Below, one piece after another: positions 1-8,373 of a stretch of DNA of 64,000 nucleotides. The translations under genes and the position numbers were made by a program. The stretch covers positions 3,844,001 to 3,908,000 of the forward strand of contig NZ_CP157278.1 in the NCBI RefSeq assembly GCF_040026395.1. The letters are read 5' to 3'. Every line of letters begins with the position of its first letter. Position 1 is the first letter of the stretch. The notes beneath the pieces were generated by a model. The model searched no databases. It was not told the DNA's origin and saw only the letters and a program-made list of their open reading frames with translations. Source of the stretch: Pedobacter lusitanus. Lineage in GTDB: Bacteria > Bacteroidota > Bacteroidia > Sphingobacteriales > Sphingobacteriaceae.

Positions 1-1
1 T

Positions 2-742
2 TACGAGTTACGTAAACAGAATGGCGCGAACACATCCAAAGCACTACTTTTTGCTTCGGCAGCTTTTATATTTTTGTTTCTTTTACCTAAGATCGTTACT
101 CTGATCAAAGGTCAGCTTCCTGAAGAGGAAATTGTGAAACAGGTTGAAGTTGTTGTTGCACCTCCGCCGCCGGTGGATCCAAAAACACCTCCGCCGCCTC
201 CGGTAGAGCCTCCGCCACCAAAGACGGATCAAATCAAGTTCCCTCCTCCGATTGTAAAACCGGATAATCAGGTACGTGATGAAGATCCTCCGCAGATTGA
301 GCAATTAAAAGCTGCTGACCCAGGTCAGAAAACAATCGAAGGTGATCCGGGAGCTGATATCGTAGTGACTGGTCCTGTAGGTGAAGGTCCTAAACAGGCA
401 GCAGTAGTGGAAGATACTAAAGTTTATGACTTCGTAAGTATCGAAACTCAGCCAGGTTTCCCTGGAGGTATGGAGAAATTCTATGCTTATCTGCATAAAG
501 CAGTAAGATATCCTCCTATGGCTCAGGAAAATAATATCCAGGGTAAAGTGTTCTTGTCTTTCGTAGTTGAGAAAGATGGTCGTCTTACCGATATTAAAGT
601 TGAGCGTAAATTAGGTGGTGGTACTGATGAAGAAGCCATCAGGGTATTAAAGGCCAGTCCAAAATGGACTCCTGGTATCCAGAATGGTAAACCTGTTCGT
701 GTGAAGTATAACATCCCGATCAGTTTTACTTTATCTAACTAA
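2..742 (+). CDS. TonB family energy transducer (5' partial)
   Basis: The frame is open from the first bases of the window, so the true start lies upstream; the TTG at 74 sits inside the membrane helix and is not a start. The visible 246 residues hold one hydrophobic helix (about visible residues 13-35), a proline-rich periplasmic linker with PPPP runs, and a C-terminal TonB domain of about 90 residues (GGMEKFYAYL, ASPKWTPG, PISFTL). TonB links the proton motive force, through ExbB/ExbD, to outer-membrane receptors such as the SusC protein at the far end of the window. The exbB/exbD genes are probably just upstream. The family call is firm; the particular receptor partner is unknown. Confidence 0.93.
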   Translation, partial: YELRKQNGANTSKALLFASAAFIFLFLLPKIVTLIKGQLPEEEIVKQVEVVVAPPPPVDPKTPPPPPVEPPPPKTDQIKFPPPIVKPDNQVRDEDPPQIEQLKAADPGQKTIEGDPGADIVVTGPVGEGPKQAAVVEDTKVYDFVSIETQPGFPGGMEKFYAYLHKAVRYPPMAQENNIQGKVFLSFVVEKDGRLTDIKVERKLGGGTDEEAIRVLKASPKWTPGIQNGKPVRVKYNIPISFTLSN

Positions 743-756
743 TATTATTTACTATA

Positions 757-981
757 ATGTTTGACTTCAATACATTTAAACAGAAATCGCCTCAACAGCG
801 ATTTCTGTTCATTTTAGGGCTAGTGATGCTCACCATGTATCTGGTACTGGGAGCTGCTCTGATCTTTTGGAAAGACATTCCGTTTGAGATTAAGCCGACC
901 TACCGCATTTTATTTGGGCTATTGCTGATTGTTTATGCAATCATCAGATTTTTCCGTTTAATTAATCAAAAAGACAATTAG
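757..981 (+). CDS. Small two-helix membrane protein, unknown function
   Basis: This 74-residue protein has two predicted membrane helices (about residues 16-38 and 48-66) joined by a short loop, with charged ends. I do not recognise a named family. It lies 14 bases after the TonB stop and one base before the next start, so the three genes are very likely co-transcribed. Position between a TonB protein and a PstS-like lipoprotein suggests an accessory role in envelope energisation or transport, but that is inference from neighbourhood only. Confidence 0.75.
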   Translation: MFDFNTFKQKSPQQRFLFILGLVMLTMYLVLGAALIFWKDIPFEIKPTYRILFGLLLIVYAIIRFFRLINQKDN

Positions 982-982
982 A

Positions 983-1888
983 ATGAAGAAGCTAATTTTT
1001 ATCCTGCCATTATTTTTATTTATTGCCTGTAAGCAAAAACCTAAAAATGATGATGGGGGGGGATCTCGTACTTCAGGCACTGTTAAAATGCTTGTCGATG
1101 AAAGCTTTTCTTCAGTTCTTCAGGATCAGATTGAAGTTTTTAAACTGGATTATCCGGATGCCAGGTTTGAACTGATACAGGGCAATGAGAATAAAATCCT
1201 TCCTACTTTTCTAAATGATAGCGTAAGGGTGGCCATTTTATCAAGAATGCTTACTCCGGAAGAAGAGAAAGCCTACAGCAAAAGGAGTATTCCTGTTTTT
1301 ACATCCAGGTTCGCTATTGATGGTATTGCATTGATAACCGGAAATGACAATCCTGACTCTACAATTACTGCGGATGAGGTTGTCTCTATACTGAAAGGAA
1401 CATCTGCTTCAGGAAAACAACTCGTTTTCGATAACGCTTATTCGAGCACACTGCGCTACTTCAAAGACCTTGCAAAAATTAAAGATCTGCCTAAATCAGG
1501 TATTTATACTTTGCAGAACAATAATGACGTTATAAAATACGTTGCAGAACATAAGAACTATATTGGGGTTGTTGGGGTGAACTGGCTACTAAAAAGTAGC
1601 AGGGATCAGCAGGACTTTACCTCTAAGGTGAAAGTTATGGGTGTAAAAAACACCGCGGGCAAAAAAGGGGATAATGCCTTTTATAAACCTACTCAAAAGA
1701 ACTTAATTGATGGTATATATCCTTTTCTGAGGAATATATATATTGTTAATGCGGAAGGTAAAAATGGTTTAGGCACGGGTTTTGCAACGTGGTTAACTGG
1801 CCAGAGGGGTCAGCTGATCGTTTTGAAATCCGGACTGGGACCAAACAAAATGAATCCGCGGGAGATTAATATAAAAAATAAAAATTAA
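983..1888 (+). CDS. PstS-like substrate-binding lipoprotein
   Basis: The 301-residue protein starts with a lipoprotein signal ending in LFIAC (Cys16), followed by a Gly/Asp linker and a periplasmic binding-protein fold of the phosphate-binding (PBP-like) type: a VKMLVDESF strand, a central hinge region, and a GIVGVNWLL-type strand read here as IGVVGVNWLL. No PstCAB transporter genes follow, so import of phosphate by a classical ABC system is not supported here; in Bacteroidota such orphan PstS-like lipoproteins often sit by TonB/TPR genes. A run of eight G at 1055-1062 encodes the Gly residues of the linker. Family moderately sure, ligand unknown. Confidence 0.8.
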   Translation: MKKLIFILPLFLFIACKQKPKNDDGGGSRTSGTVKMLVDESFSSVLQDQIEVFKLDYPDARFELIQGNENKILPTFLNDSVRVAILSRMLTPEEEKAYSKRSIPVFTSRFAIDGIALITGNDNPDSTITADEVVSILKGTSASGKQLVFDNAYSSTLRYFKDLAKIKDLPKSGIYTLQNNNDVIKYVAEHKNYIGVVGVNWLLKSSRDQQDFTSKVKVMGVKNTAGKKGDNAFYKPTQKNLIDGIYPFLRNIYIVNAEGKNGLGTGFATWLTGQRGQLIVLKSGLGPNKMNPREINIKNKN

Positions 1889-2037
1889 TATTATATTGAG
1901 CCCTGACCTGGCAGAGGTTATTGGTGCGCCAAAAACGAATTAGCTAAATACTAAAAACAAATAGAAAACGGATGAAAACTGCATTTTTCCATGCATGCTT
2001 CATCACCCTTAAAAAAACAAACAGAAAAAGGATGAAA

Positions 2038-3750
2038 ATGACAAAGAAAGCAATAACCTTAAGTTTAGGTTTAGTAGTGATGGGTTCTGCCTCTTTTGCT
2101 CAAAACTTGAATGATGCAAAAAAAGCGATTGACGCTGAGCAGTATGCTAAAGCTACTTCTATGCTTAAATCTCTGGTAAGTTCTCAGGCGGGTAAAGGGG
2201 AGAACTATTTTAATTTAGGTGATGTATATCTGCATAATGACTATGTGGATTCTGCTAAAGCGGTTTTTAATAACGGAATTGCAGCTGATCCTAAGTTTGC
2301 GTTAAACTATGTTGGATTAGGACAGGCGGATCTTGCTTCTAATAATGCTGCATCAGCAAAAGCAAATTTTGATAAAGCTATTTCACTGGCTTCTAAAAAA
2401 GATCATACTCCGTATTTATACATCGGTAAAGCTTACATCGCAGAAGCGAAACCTGATTTTACTGCAGCTTTAGCTAACCTGACAAAAGCAGATGAAATTG
2501 ATGCAGCTGATAAAGATCCTGAGACATTTTTGGCTCTGGGTGATTTCTACGCTTTGCAGAAAAAGAATTCTGAAGCATTACAAAACTACATGCGTGCATT
2601 GAATATCAACGAAGGTTTAGTGAGAGCTAAAGTTCAGATCGGTAGAATGTACAAAGAATCAAGAGCGTTTCCTGAGTCTGAAACACAGTTAAAAGAGGTA
2701 ATTACAGCAGATCCTAATTATGGTCCTGCTTACCGCGAAATTGCTGAATTATACATGCAATGGGCAAATTTTGAACCAGCTCATTATGCAGAAAAATCTA
2801 AACAGGCTTTAGAGAACTATAAAAAATACATGGATCTGACTGACAAATCTTTTGATACAAGATTACGTTATGCACAATTCCTGTTTTATGCAAAAGACTA
2901 CAAAGGTCTGGAAACTGAAACTGCTGAAATTGCAAAGTTATATCCAAACAACCAGAAAAGTATGGTAATCAACCGTCTGCAGGCATATTCAGCGGCTGAA
3001 AACAAAAATCCTGAAAGCTTAAAATTGTTGACTGATTTCTTCGCTAAAAATGCTGATACTTCACGTTTAATCGCAGCAGATTACCTTTATTTAGGTAAAG
3101 CTCAGTTAAATGCAGGTCAGGATAGTTTAGCTTTAATCAGCATCAGAAAAGCAATCGTTAAAGATTCTACTAATGTTGAAGCTTTAGAGGATGTTGGTAA
3201 AGCATTATATACTAACAAAAAATACGATCAGGCAGCTTCTGTTTATAAAGATGCTATCAAATTGAATCCAAACGGTAAAGGTTCATTAACTAACTATTAC
3301 TACCTGGCTTCTGCCGATTATTTTGATTATGCAAACAAAGACAGAGACAAAAAGAATCCAAGTAAAACTATTTTAGTGGAGGCTGATTCAGCTTTATCTC
3401 ACTTAAACAAAGTTTCACCTGAATTTACTCTGGCTTATATCATGAGAGCACGTGTTGCCCGCATGATGGATGATCAGACTAATCCTAAAGGATTACTTGT
3501 TCCTTACTATGAGCAATATCTTGACCTGGTAACTGTTAAAAAACCTGAATTAGGTGCAGCAGATGCTGAAAAAAGAAACTTAGTTGAAGCTTATACTAAC
3601 TTAGGATTCTTCTATACTGCAACTGATAAAGTAAAAGCTGGTGATTATTTCAAAAAAGCTTTAGCTATTGATCCTGCAAATGCAAACGCATTGGCAGGTG
3701 CAAAACAATTAGCAGCTCCGGCTCCTAAAGCACCTACCAAGAAAAAGTAG
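2038..3750 (+). CDS. Secreted tetratricopeptide-repeat protein
   Basis: From the ATG at 2038 the protein has 570 residues: a signal peptide ending near ASFAQ, then TPR units over almost the whole length (repeated patterns such as NYFNLGDVYL, TFLALGDFYA, ALEDVGKALYT, AYTNLGFFY). Such proteins are periplasmic or outer-membrane scaffolds for other proteins. ATG codons at 1972, 2032 and 2038 are in frame. I prefer 2038 because AAGGA at 2027-2031 is correctly spaced and the product then begins directly with a signal peptide; start at 1972 would add 22 residues before it. The C-terminus is Ala/Pro/Lys-rich. Probably the last gene of the TonB group, ended by the terminator at 3771. Confidence 0.88.
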   Translation: MTKKAITLSLGLVVMGSASFAQNLNDAKKAIDAEQYAKATSMLKSLVSSQAGKGENYFNLGDVYLHNDYVDSAKAVFNNGIAADPKFALNYVGLGQADLASNNAASAKANFDKAISLASKKDHTPYLYIGKAYIAEAKPDFTAALANLTKADEIDAADKDPETFLALGDFYALQKKNSEALQNYMRALNINEGLVRAKVQIGRMYKESRAFPESETQLKEVITADPNYGPAYREIAELYMQWANFEPAHYAEKSKQALENYKKYMDLTDKSFDTRLRYAQFLFYAKDYKGLETETAEIAKLYPNNQKSMVINRLQAYSAAENKNPESLKLLTDFFAKNADTSRLIAADYLYLGKAQLNAGQDSLALISIRKAIVKDSTNVEALEDVGKALYTNKKYDQAASVYKDAIKLNPNGKGSLTNYYYLASADYFDYANKDRDKKNPSKTILVEADSALSHLNKVSPEFTLAYIMRARVARMMDDQTNPKGLLVPYYEQYLDLVTVKKPELGAADAEKRNLVEAYTNLGFFYTATDKVKAGDYFKKALAIDPANANALAGAKQLAAPAPKAPTKKK

Positions 3751-3770
3751 TATTTAAATATTCTTATATA

Positions 3771-3816
3771 AGAACGGCCCCGGGTTATTTGATGAACCTG
3801 GGGCCGTTCTTGTTTT
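3771..3816 (+). terminator. Rho-independent terminator after the TPR gene
   Basis: A 16-bp stem (3771-3786 with 3795-3810, one mismatch) closes an 8-base loop and is followed by TGTTTT. It lies 20 bases after the TPR stop and ends the TonB group; the minus-strand serine hydrolase converges on it, though T-richness on that side is weak. Confidence 0.9.
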
Positions 3817-3830
3817 ATATTATGGGCAGA

Positions 3831-5330
3831 CTAGATGTTTTCCAGCTTTTTAATTTGTTGTAATGCATTGGTGTTTTTTGAATCCAGTTCAAAAGAGCGT
3901 TTGTAGTTTTTTATGGCTTCTGCTTTGTTCCCGCTTGCTGCCAGTGCTTCGGCATAACTATCATAGGCATTACTGCTCGTAGGGTAGAGGTCAGTATATA
4001 GTTTGAATATCTTTATAGCTTCCTGTGTTTTTTGTTCAGACATCAATCTATAACCAAAGGCATTGATGTCTTCTTCGCTGAGGATGAAATTTGCACCGAA
4101 TTGCTTTTTTAAATTCCGCGCTGTTTTTAAGGCATCGTTGTATTGTTGTTTAATTAAGACTGCTCTTAATTTTTTAACGGAGGATGATAAGCCAAAACCA
4201 TTGGATTCTTTCATGTCAGGGATATAATATCCGGCAATCTCATCAATAAAGTACTCTGGATTGGCTCCCTGGAGATTAGTCAGGATAATGACGGACAGAT
4301 CGTCTTTTGGGTACACGAAATAACAAGTTCTCATCCCACCCACGGGTCCTGCGGCTGGATGTTCATCTCTTACAGCAACAGGCCAGCCAAGGGCATAACC
4401 ATTAAGTAATTTATTAAAGCCTCCGGGTTTTCCGTTATTTAAAGGTACAAAGGCCCATAGTAATTCCAGACTGGATTTTTGTTTCAATATCTTACCGTGC
4501 TGAAGAGCAATGATCCATTGTGCAATCTCTCTGGCATTGGAAATTATACTGCTGGCTGTCCTGAAAAACTGCGGGAATTCGGCGTAGACAATTTTTAAAT
4601 CACCACTGCTGGTCCAGTTACCATTTATATTGTTCAATGTAGAATAAGAGCCTGCGGAATGAGGTATAATGTCATGTGAATCGCCAAAACGGGTTAGTTT
4701 CATCCCTGCTGTACTAAACTGGCGGTCTTCAATAAATTTAGTAAAATGTACTCCACTGAGCTTATTGATAATCATTCCCAGAATAACATAGCCGGTTTGG
4801 TTGTAGCTGAATCTTTCACCGGGCTTAAATTCCATAGGGAGCATTTTTACTTTTGCCCATGCCGCGGATTCGTTACCAGCTCCAAGTACATTTTCGTACT
4901 CATCAATAATATTAGGCAGACCCGAGTTGCAGGCCAGTATCTGTTTTATAGTAACCTCTTTCCAGACCTCAGGTAAACTGTCAAGGTATTTTGATATCGG
5001 ATCATTAATGTTCAGTTTTCCGTCTTCCTGAAGCTGCAAAATAGCTACCCCGACAAATGATTTTGTGCAGGAATTGATAGAGAACATGCTTTCATCAGTT
5101 GCAGGGATGGAGTTTTCCAGATTAGACATCCCATAACTGTTTAATTTGACCAGCTCTCCTTTACTGACAATTGCCAGCTGGAGTGCAGGAATACGAAGCT
5201 GCTGCATTTTGTATTTGAGAAAAACATCTATACTATCACTGGTTAGATGACTTTGTGCTGCTACGGGTGCATAAGAAAAGGTAATTGCTATGAAAGTAAT
5301 CAATAGCTGCTTAGTCAAATTTTTTGTCAT
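3831..5330 (-). CDS. Beta-lactamase-related serine hydrolase with C-terminal TPRs
   Basis: A 499-residue exported protein. After a signal peptide (cleavage near VAAQS) comes a class C beta-lactamase/penicillin-binding-protein fold: the nucleophile motif SxxK is S87-C-T-K90, and the second catalytic motif reads Y176-N-Q where the family usually has YxN, so its third position is altered. The third motif region is GPVGGMRT rather than HTG/KTG. The last about 130 residues are TPR-like (YDSYAEALAASGNKAEAI). This combination is common in Bacteroidota esterase or peptidase homologues and does not by itself mean drug resistance. It stands alone on the minus strand, converging with the TPR gene. Substrate unknown. 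Confidence 0.88.
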   Translation of the reverse strand: MTKNLTKQLLITFIAITFSYAPVAAQSHLTSDSIDVFLKYKMQQLRIPALQLAIVSKGELVKLNSYGMSNLENSIPATDESMFSINSCTKSFVGVAILQLQEDGKLNINDPISKYLDSLPEVWKEVTIKQILACNSGLPNIIDEYENVLGAGNESAAWAKVKMLPMEFKPGERFSYNQTGYVILGMIINKLSGVHFTKFIEDRQFSTAGMKLTRFGDSHDIIPHSAGSYSTLNNINGNWTSSGDLKIVYAEFPQFFRTASSIISNAREIAQWIIALQHGKILKQKSSLELLWAFVPLNNGKPGGFNKLLNGYALGWPVAVRDEHPAAGPVGGMRTCYFVYPKDDLSVIILTNLQGANPEYFIDEIAGYYIPDMKESNGFGLSSSVKKLRAVLIKQQYNDALKTARNLKKQFGANFILSEEDINAFGYRLMSEQKTQEAIKIFKLYTDLYPTSSNAYDSYAEALAASGNKAEAIKNYKRSFELDSKNTNALQQIKKLENI

Positions 5331-5632
5331 ATAGTTTTTTATTCTAAATTAATGCTTTTTATAGTGTGAAGCAGGTTAAGTATGCGGGATAATTTTGCTG
5401 GTTCTTTGTAACATGTTTGTCTGGAACTAACGGGGGGAGCAATTTTGGGCTGATGGAACCTTTTAAAGAATTACAATAAGGGAGCAGAAAGTAATCTGCC
5501 GCTGATAATTAAGAATAAAGGTAAATGTGTATTCTGGCTACAAAATGAGGAGAAAACGGACGTTCTGTTTTTAAAACTGAATATTTGATTTCCCCCTTTT
5601 TTCTTTTACTTTTGTAGCCTAATCAAGATTAT
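5331..5632. other. Intergenic region between serine hydrolase and nuoA
   Basis: About 300 bases without a coding frame worth calling on either strand. It separates two divergent genes. The nuo promoter occupies 5584-5614; I found no clear TAnnTTTG box for the minus-strand gene and no repeat or structured RNA. Confidence 0.6.
5584..5614 (+). promoter_or_regulatory. Predicted Bacteroidota-type promoter of the nuo operon
   Basis: TTTG at 5584-5587 and TACTTTTG at 5607-5614 match the -33 TTTG and -7 TAnnTTTG boxes of the Bacteroidota primary sigma factor with a 19-base spacer, within the accepted range. The predicted transcript would start near 5619, about 14 bases before nuoA. Confidence 0.7.
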
Positions 5633-6004
5633 ATGGAAACGCAGAGTTTACCTTCAGATTTTTTACCTATTATTTTTCAGGTTATTGTAGCCCTGGGTTT
5701 TGTTGTAGTGACTTTGATAGCTACACACCTTTTAGGTCCTGCACGTAAAACGAAAGATAAGTTAAGTACTTTTGAAGCGGGTATTAAAGTCGTTGGTAAC
5801 GCACGTCAGCCATTTTCAATTAAGTATTTCCTGGTTGCAATCCTGTTTGTCCTGTTTGACGTAGAGGTGATCTTTATGTATCCCTGGGCAGTTAATTTCA
5901 GAGAGCTGGGATGGCCTGGGCTGATAGAGATGTTTGTGTTTATGGCGACGCTTTTATTAGGCTTTATTTACATTCTGAAAAAGAAAGCACTAGACTGGAA
6001 TTAA
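5633..6004 (+). CDS. nuoA: NADH-quinone oxidoreductase subunit A
   Basis: A 123-residue protein with three membrane helices and the family's conserved acidic stretch FDVEVIFMYPWA, plus STFEAGIKV in the loop before it. NuoA belongs to the membrane arm of complex I, near the quinone-site junction, which couples NADH oxidation by quinone to ion pumping. It is the first of fourteen nuo genes in standard order (A to N). A 107-base spacer with strong secondary structure separates it from nuoB, unlike the tight packing further on. Confidence 0.97.
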   Translation: METQSLPSDFLPIIFQVIVALGFVVVTLIATHLLGPARKTKDKLSTFEAGIKVVGNARQPFSIKYFLVAILFVLFDVEVIFMYPWAVNFRELGWPGLIEMFVFMATLLLGFIYILKKKALDWN

Positions 6005-6105
6005 TCTATTTAGATCGGTTCTAAATCGAGATAGATTAAACCTATTTGGCTCTAAATATTGTAGATTTGTGGTTCATTCTGTATTAGAATGAGCCTTTTT
6101 TGTTT
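6001..6105 (+). promoter_or_regulatory. Structured spacer between nuoA and nuoB
   Basis: Two RNA hairpins are visible. The first pairs 6001-6009 with 6031-6039 (nine perfect base pairs, including the nuoA stop codon) and can alternatively form an inner stem 6009-6014/6020-6025. The second pairs TCATTCT at 6074-6080 with AGAATGA at 6086-6092 and is followed by GCC and a T-rich stretch, the shape of an intrinsic terminator just before the nuoB start. A TAGATTTG box at 6062-6069 could also be a secondary promoter. It could act in attenuation, mRNA processing or differential subunit dosage; none is proved. Confidence 0.5.
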
Positions 6106-6111
6106 TATGAT

Positions 6112-6654
6112 ATGAGTGACATCAATATAGTAGACGCGCCTCCAGGCATTGAAGGATCTGGCTTTTTTGCTACTTCTTTAGACAAGGTTATCGGTTTAGC
6201 CCGGTCGCATTCATTATGGCCTTTACCATTTGCAACTTCATGCTGTGGAATTGAATTCATGGCTACCATGGGTTCGCACTATGATTTCGGTCGTTTTGGT
6301 TCAGAACGTTTAAGTTTTTCTCCACGTCAGGCAGATTTATTAATGGTTATGGGTACCATAGCTAAAAAAATGAGTCCTGTTTTAAAACAAGTGTATTTAC
6401 AGATGGCAGAGCCCCGCTGGGTAATGGCTGTAGGTGCATGTGCATCAAGCGGTGGTATTTTTGACACTTACTCAGTTTTACAGGGAATCGATGAGATTAT
6501 TCCGGTAGACGTTTACGTTCCGGGTTGTCCGCCAAGACCAGAAGCAATTCTGGATGGATTTGGCAAAATCCAGGAATTAGTGAAAAATGAGTCTGGCAGA
6601 AGAAGAAATTCTGATCAGTATAAACAAATGTTGGCTTCATACGGAATAGAATAA
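6112..6654 (+). CDS. nuoB: NADH-quinone oxidoreductase subunit B
   Basis: Translation from the ATG at 6112 gives 180 residues beginning MSDINIVD; an in-frame TTG at 6100 lies in a T-rich terminator-like tract and is unlikely. NuoB carries the terminal 4Fe-4S cluster N2, which passes electrons to quinone. The four ligands are seen as C44-C45 (ATSCCGIEF), C110 (VGACASSGG) and C139 (PGCPPRPEA). The length is usual. The stop overlaps the nuoC start as TAATG. Confidence 0.97.
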   Translation: MSDINIVDAPPGIEGSGFFATSLDKVIGLARSHSLWPLPFATSCCGIEFMATMGSHYDFGRFGSERLSFSPRQADLLMVMGTIAKKMSPVLKQVYLQMAEPRWVMAVGACASSGGIFDTYSVLQGIDEIIPVDVYVPGCPPRPEAILDGFGKIQELVKNESGRRRNSDQYKQMLASYGIE

Positions 6655-7154
6655 TGGCAGAGGTTAACAATAGTAGCGTAATACAGCTTTTAGCTGACCG
6701 TTTCGGAGCTAAAGTGAGCGGTGTGAACGAACCATATGGCTTGCTTACCGTAGAGACCACTAAGGACGTGATTATTGACGTATTGACGTTTCTTAAAGAA
6801 ACTGAAGGTACAGGCTTTACTTTTCTTACTGATATCACAGCAGTTCATTATCCGGAAACCAAACATATTGCTGTAGTTTACCATTTGCATAATATGGTGA
6901 ACAAAATCAGAATCAGGGTTAAAGTGTTTATTCACGAGCATACGCCTGCAATTCCTACAGCTACTGTTCTATGGAACGGTGCAAACTGGATGGAAAGAGA
7001 GACTTATGACTTCTTCGGCGTTAAATTCGAAGGACATCCTGATTTAAGAAGGATTTTAAATATGGATGAACTGAATGTTCACCCGATGTTAAAACAATAT
7101 CCTTTGGAAGATCCAAACAGAGTTGATAAAAAAGACGAATACTTTGGTAGATAA
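6654..7154 (+). CDS. nuoC: NADH-quinone oxidoreductase subunit C
   Basis: A 166-residue peripheral-arm subunit (30-kDa family). The conserved block from NWMERETYDFFGVKFEGHP to RRILN is present, followed by the YPLED stretch. NuoC packs against NuoD and helps hold the quinone-reducing module. Here it is a separate gene, not fused to nuoD as in enterobacteria. It begins within the nuoB stop and ends four bases before the nuoD start. Confidence 0.96.
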   Translation: MAEVNNSSVIQLLADRFGAKVSGVNEPYGLLTVETTKDVIIDVLTFLKETEGTGFTFLTDITAVHYPETKHIAVVYHLHNMVNKIRIRVKVFIHEHTPAIPTATVLWNGANWMERETYDFFGVKFEGHPDLRRILNMDELNVHPMLKQYPLEDPNRVDKKDEYFGR

Positions 7155-7158
7155 GAAC

Positions 7159-8373
7159 ATGAATCACAATCAACCAGTATATACAGACAACGATCCTCAG
7201 AATGAGTTGGTAACCTTAAACTTAGGTCCTACTCACCCTGCAACACACGGTGTTTTTCAAAACGTACTTCAGTTAGACGGAGAGCGTATTGTGAGCGGAG
7301 TTTCTACCATAGGGTATATTCACCGCGCCTTTGAAAAGATTGCTGAACACAGACCTTTCTATCAGATTACACCTTTGACAGACAGGTTAAACTACTGCTC
7401 ATCGCCTATTAACAATATGGGCTGGCACATGACAGTAGAAAAACTGTTAAATATAACCGTACCTAAACGTGTGGATTATTTAAGAATAATCGTCATGGAA
7501 CTGGCGCGTATTTCAGATCATATTATCTGTAATACGATTATCGCTCAGGATACGGGTGCAACAACCACCTTCTTATATCTTTTCCAGTTCAGAGAGCATA
7601 TCTATGAAATTTATGAAGAGATATGCGGTGCGCGTCTGACGACAAATATTGGCCGTATAGGTGGTTTTGAAAGAGATTTCAATGACATCGCCTTTGCTAA
7701 AATCAATAAATTCCTGAAAGAATTCCCGGTTGCATTAAAGGAATTTGAAAGTCTGCTTAACCGTAACCGTATCTTTATTGATCGTACTGCGGGTGTAGCC
7801 TGTGTTACACCAGAGCAAGCTTTAAGTTACAGCTGGACCGGTCCTTTATTACGTGCTACGGGCGTGGATTACGACGTACGTGTGAGTGAGCCTTATTGTT
7901 CTTATGATGAATTCGATTTCGAAGTTCCGGTAGGTACAAGCGGTGATATTTACGACCGTTATTTAGTTCGTAATGAGGAGATGTGGCAGAGTGTCAGTCT
8001 GATTCAGCAGGCAATGGATAAATTGAAGAACGAACCTGCGGGAGTTTTCCATGCAGATGTTCCTGATTTCTATCTGCCGGCTAAAGAAGAGGTATATAAC
8101 AATATGGAGGCCTTGATTTACCATTTCAAAATTGTAATGGGAGAGATTGATGCACCTAAAGCAGAAGTATATCACGCTGTTGAAGGCGGAAACGGAGAAT
8201 TAGGATTTTACCTGATCAATGATGGTGGAAGAACACCTTACCGTCTGCATTTCAGAAGACCTAGTTTTATCAATTATTCCATGTATGCGAAGATGAGTGA
8301 AGGAATGTTATTATCTGATGCCATTATCAACATGAGTAGTATGAATATTATTGCCGGAGAATTAGATGCTTAA
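7159..8373 (+). CDS. nuoD: NADH-quinone oxidoreductase subunit D
   Basis: About 404 residues from the ATG at 7159; an upstream TTG at 7123 would overlap nuoC and has no support. The 49-kDa subunit shares a fold with NiFe hydrogenase large subunits and forms the quinone pocket with NuoB. The typical N-terminal LNLGPTHPATHG motif, the TPLTDRLNYCS block and the C-terminal IIAGELDA end are all present. Its stop overlaps the nuoE start by eight bases, suggesting coupled translation. Confidence 0.97.
   Translation: MNHNQPVYTDNDPQNELVTLNLGPTHPATHGVFQNVLQLDGERIVSGVSTIGYIHRAFEKIAEHRPFYQITPLTDRLNYCSSPINNMGWHMTVEKLLNITVPKRVDYLRIIVMELARISDHIICNTIIAQDTGATTTFLYLFQFREHIYEIYEEICGARLTTNIGRIGGFERDFNDIAFAKINKFLKEFPVALKEFESLLNRNRIFIDRTAGVACVTPEQALSYSWTGPLLRATGVDYDVRVSEPYCSYDEFDFEVPVGTSGDIYDRYLVRNEEMWQSVSLIQQAMDKLKNEPAGVFHADVPDFYLPAKEEVYNNMEALIYHFKIVMGEIDAPKAEVYHAVEGGNGELGFYLINDGGRTPYRLHFRRPSFINYSMYAKMSEGMLLSDAIINMSSMNIIAGELDA

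Noticed and set aside
83..304. Arg-rich minus-strand frame over the TonB gene
   Set aside because: It is the antisense reading of the Pro-rich linker codons and has no start signal or homology.
3831..5330. Beta-lactamase resistance gene
   Set aside because: Motifs are altered and a TPR tail is present; it resembles esterase/peptidase homologues.
7123..7158. TTG start that would extend NuoD by 12 residues
   Set aside because: It overlaps the nuoC end and adds a poorly conserved Lys-rich stretch; ATG at 7159 gives the usual N-terminus.
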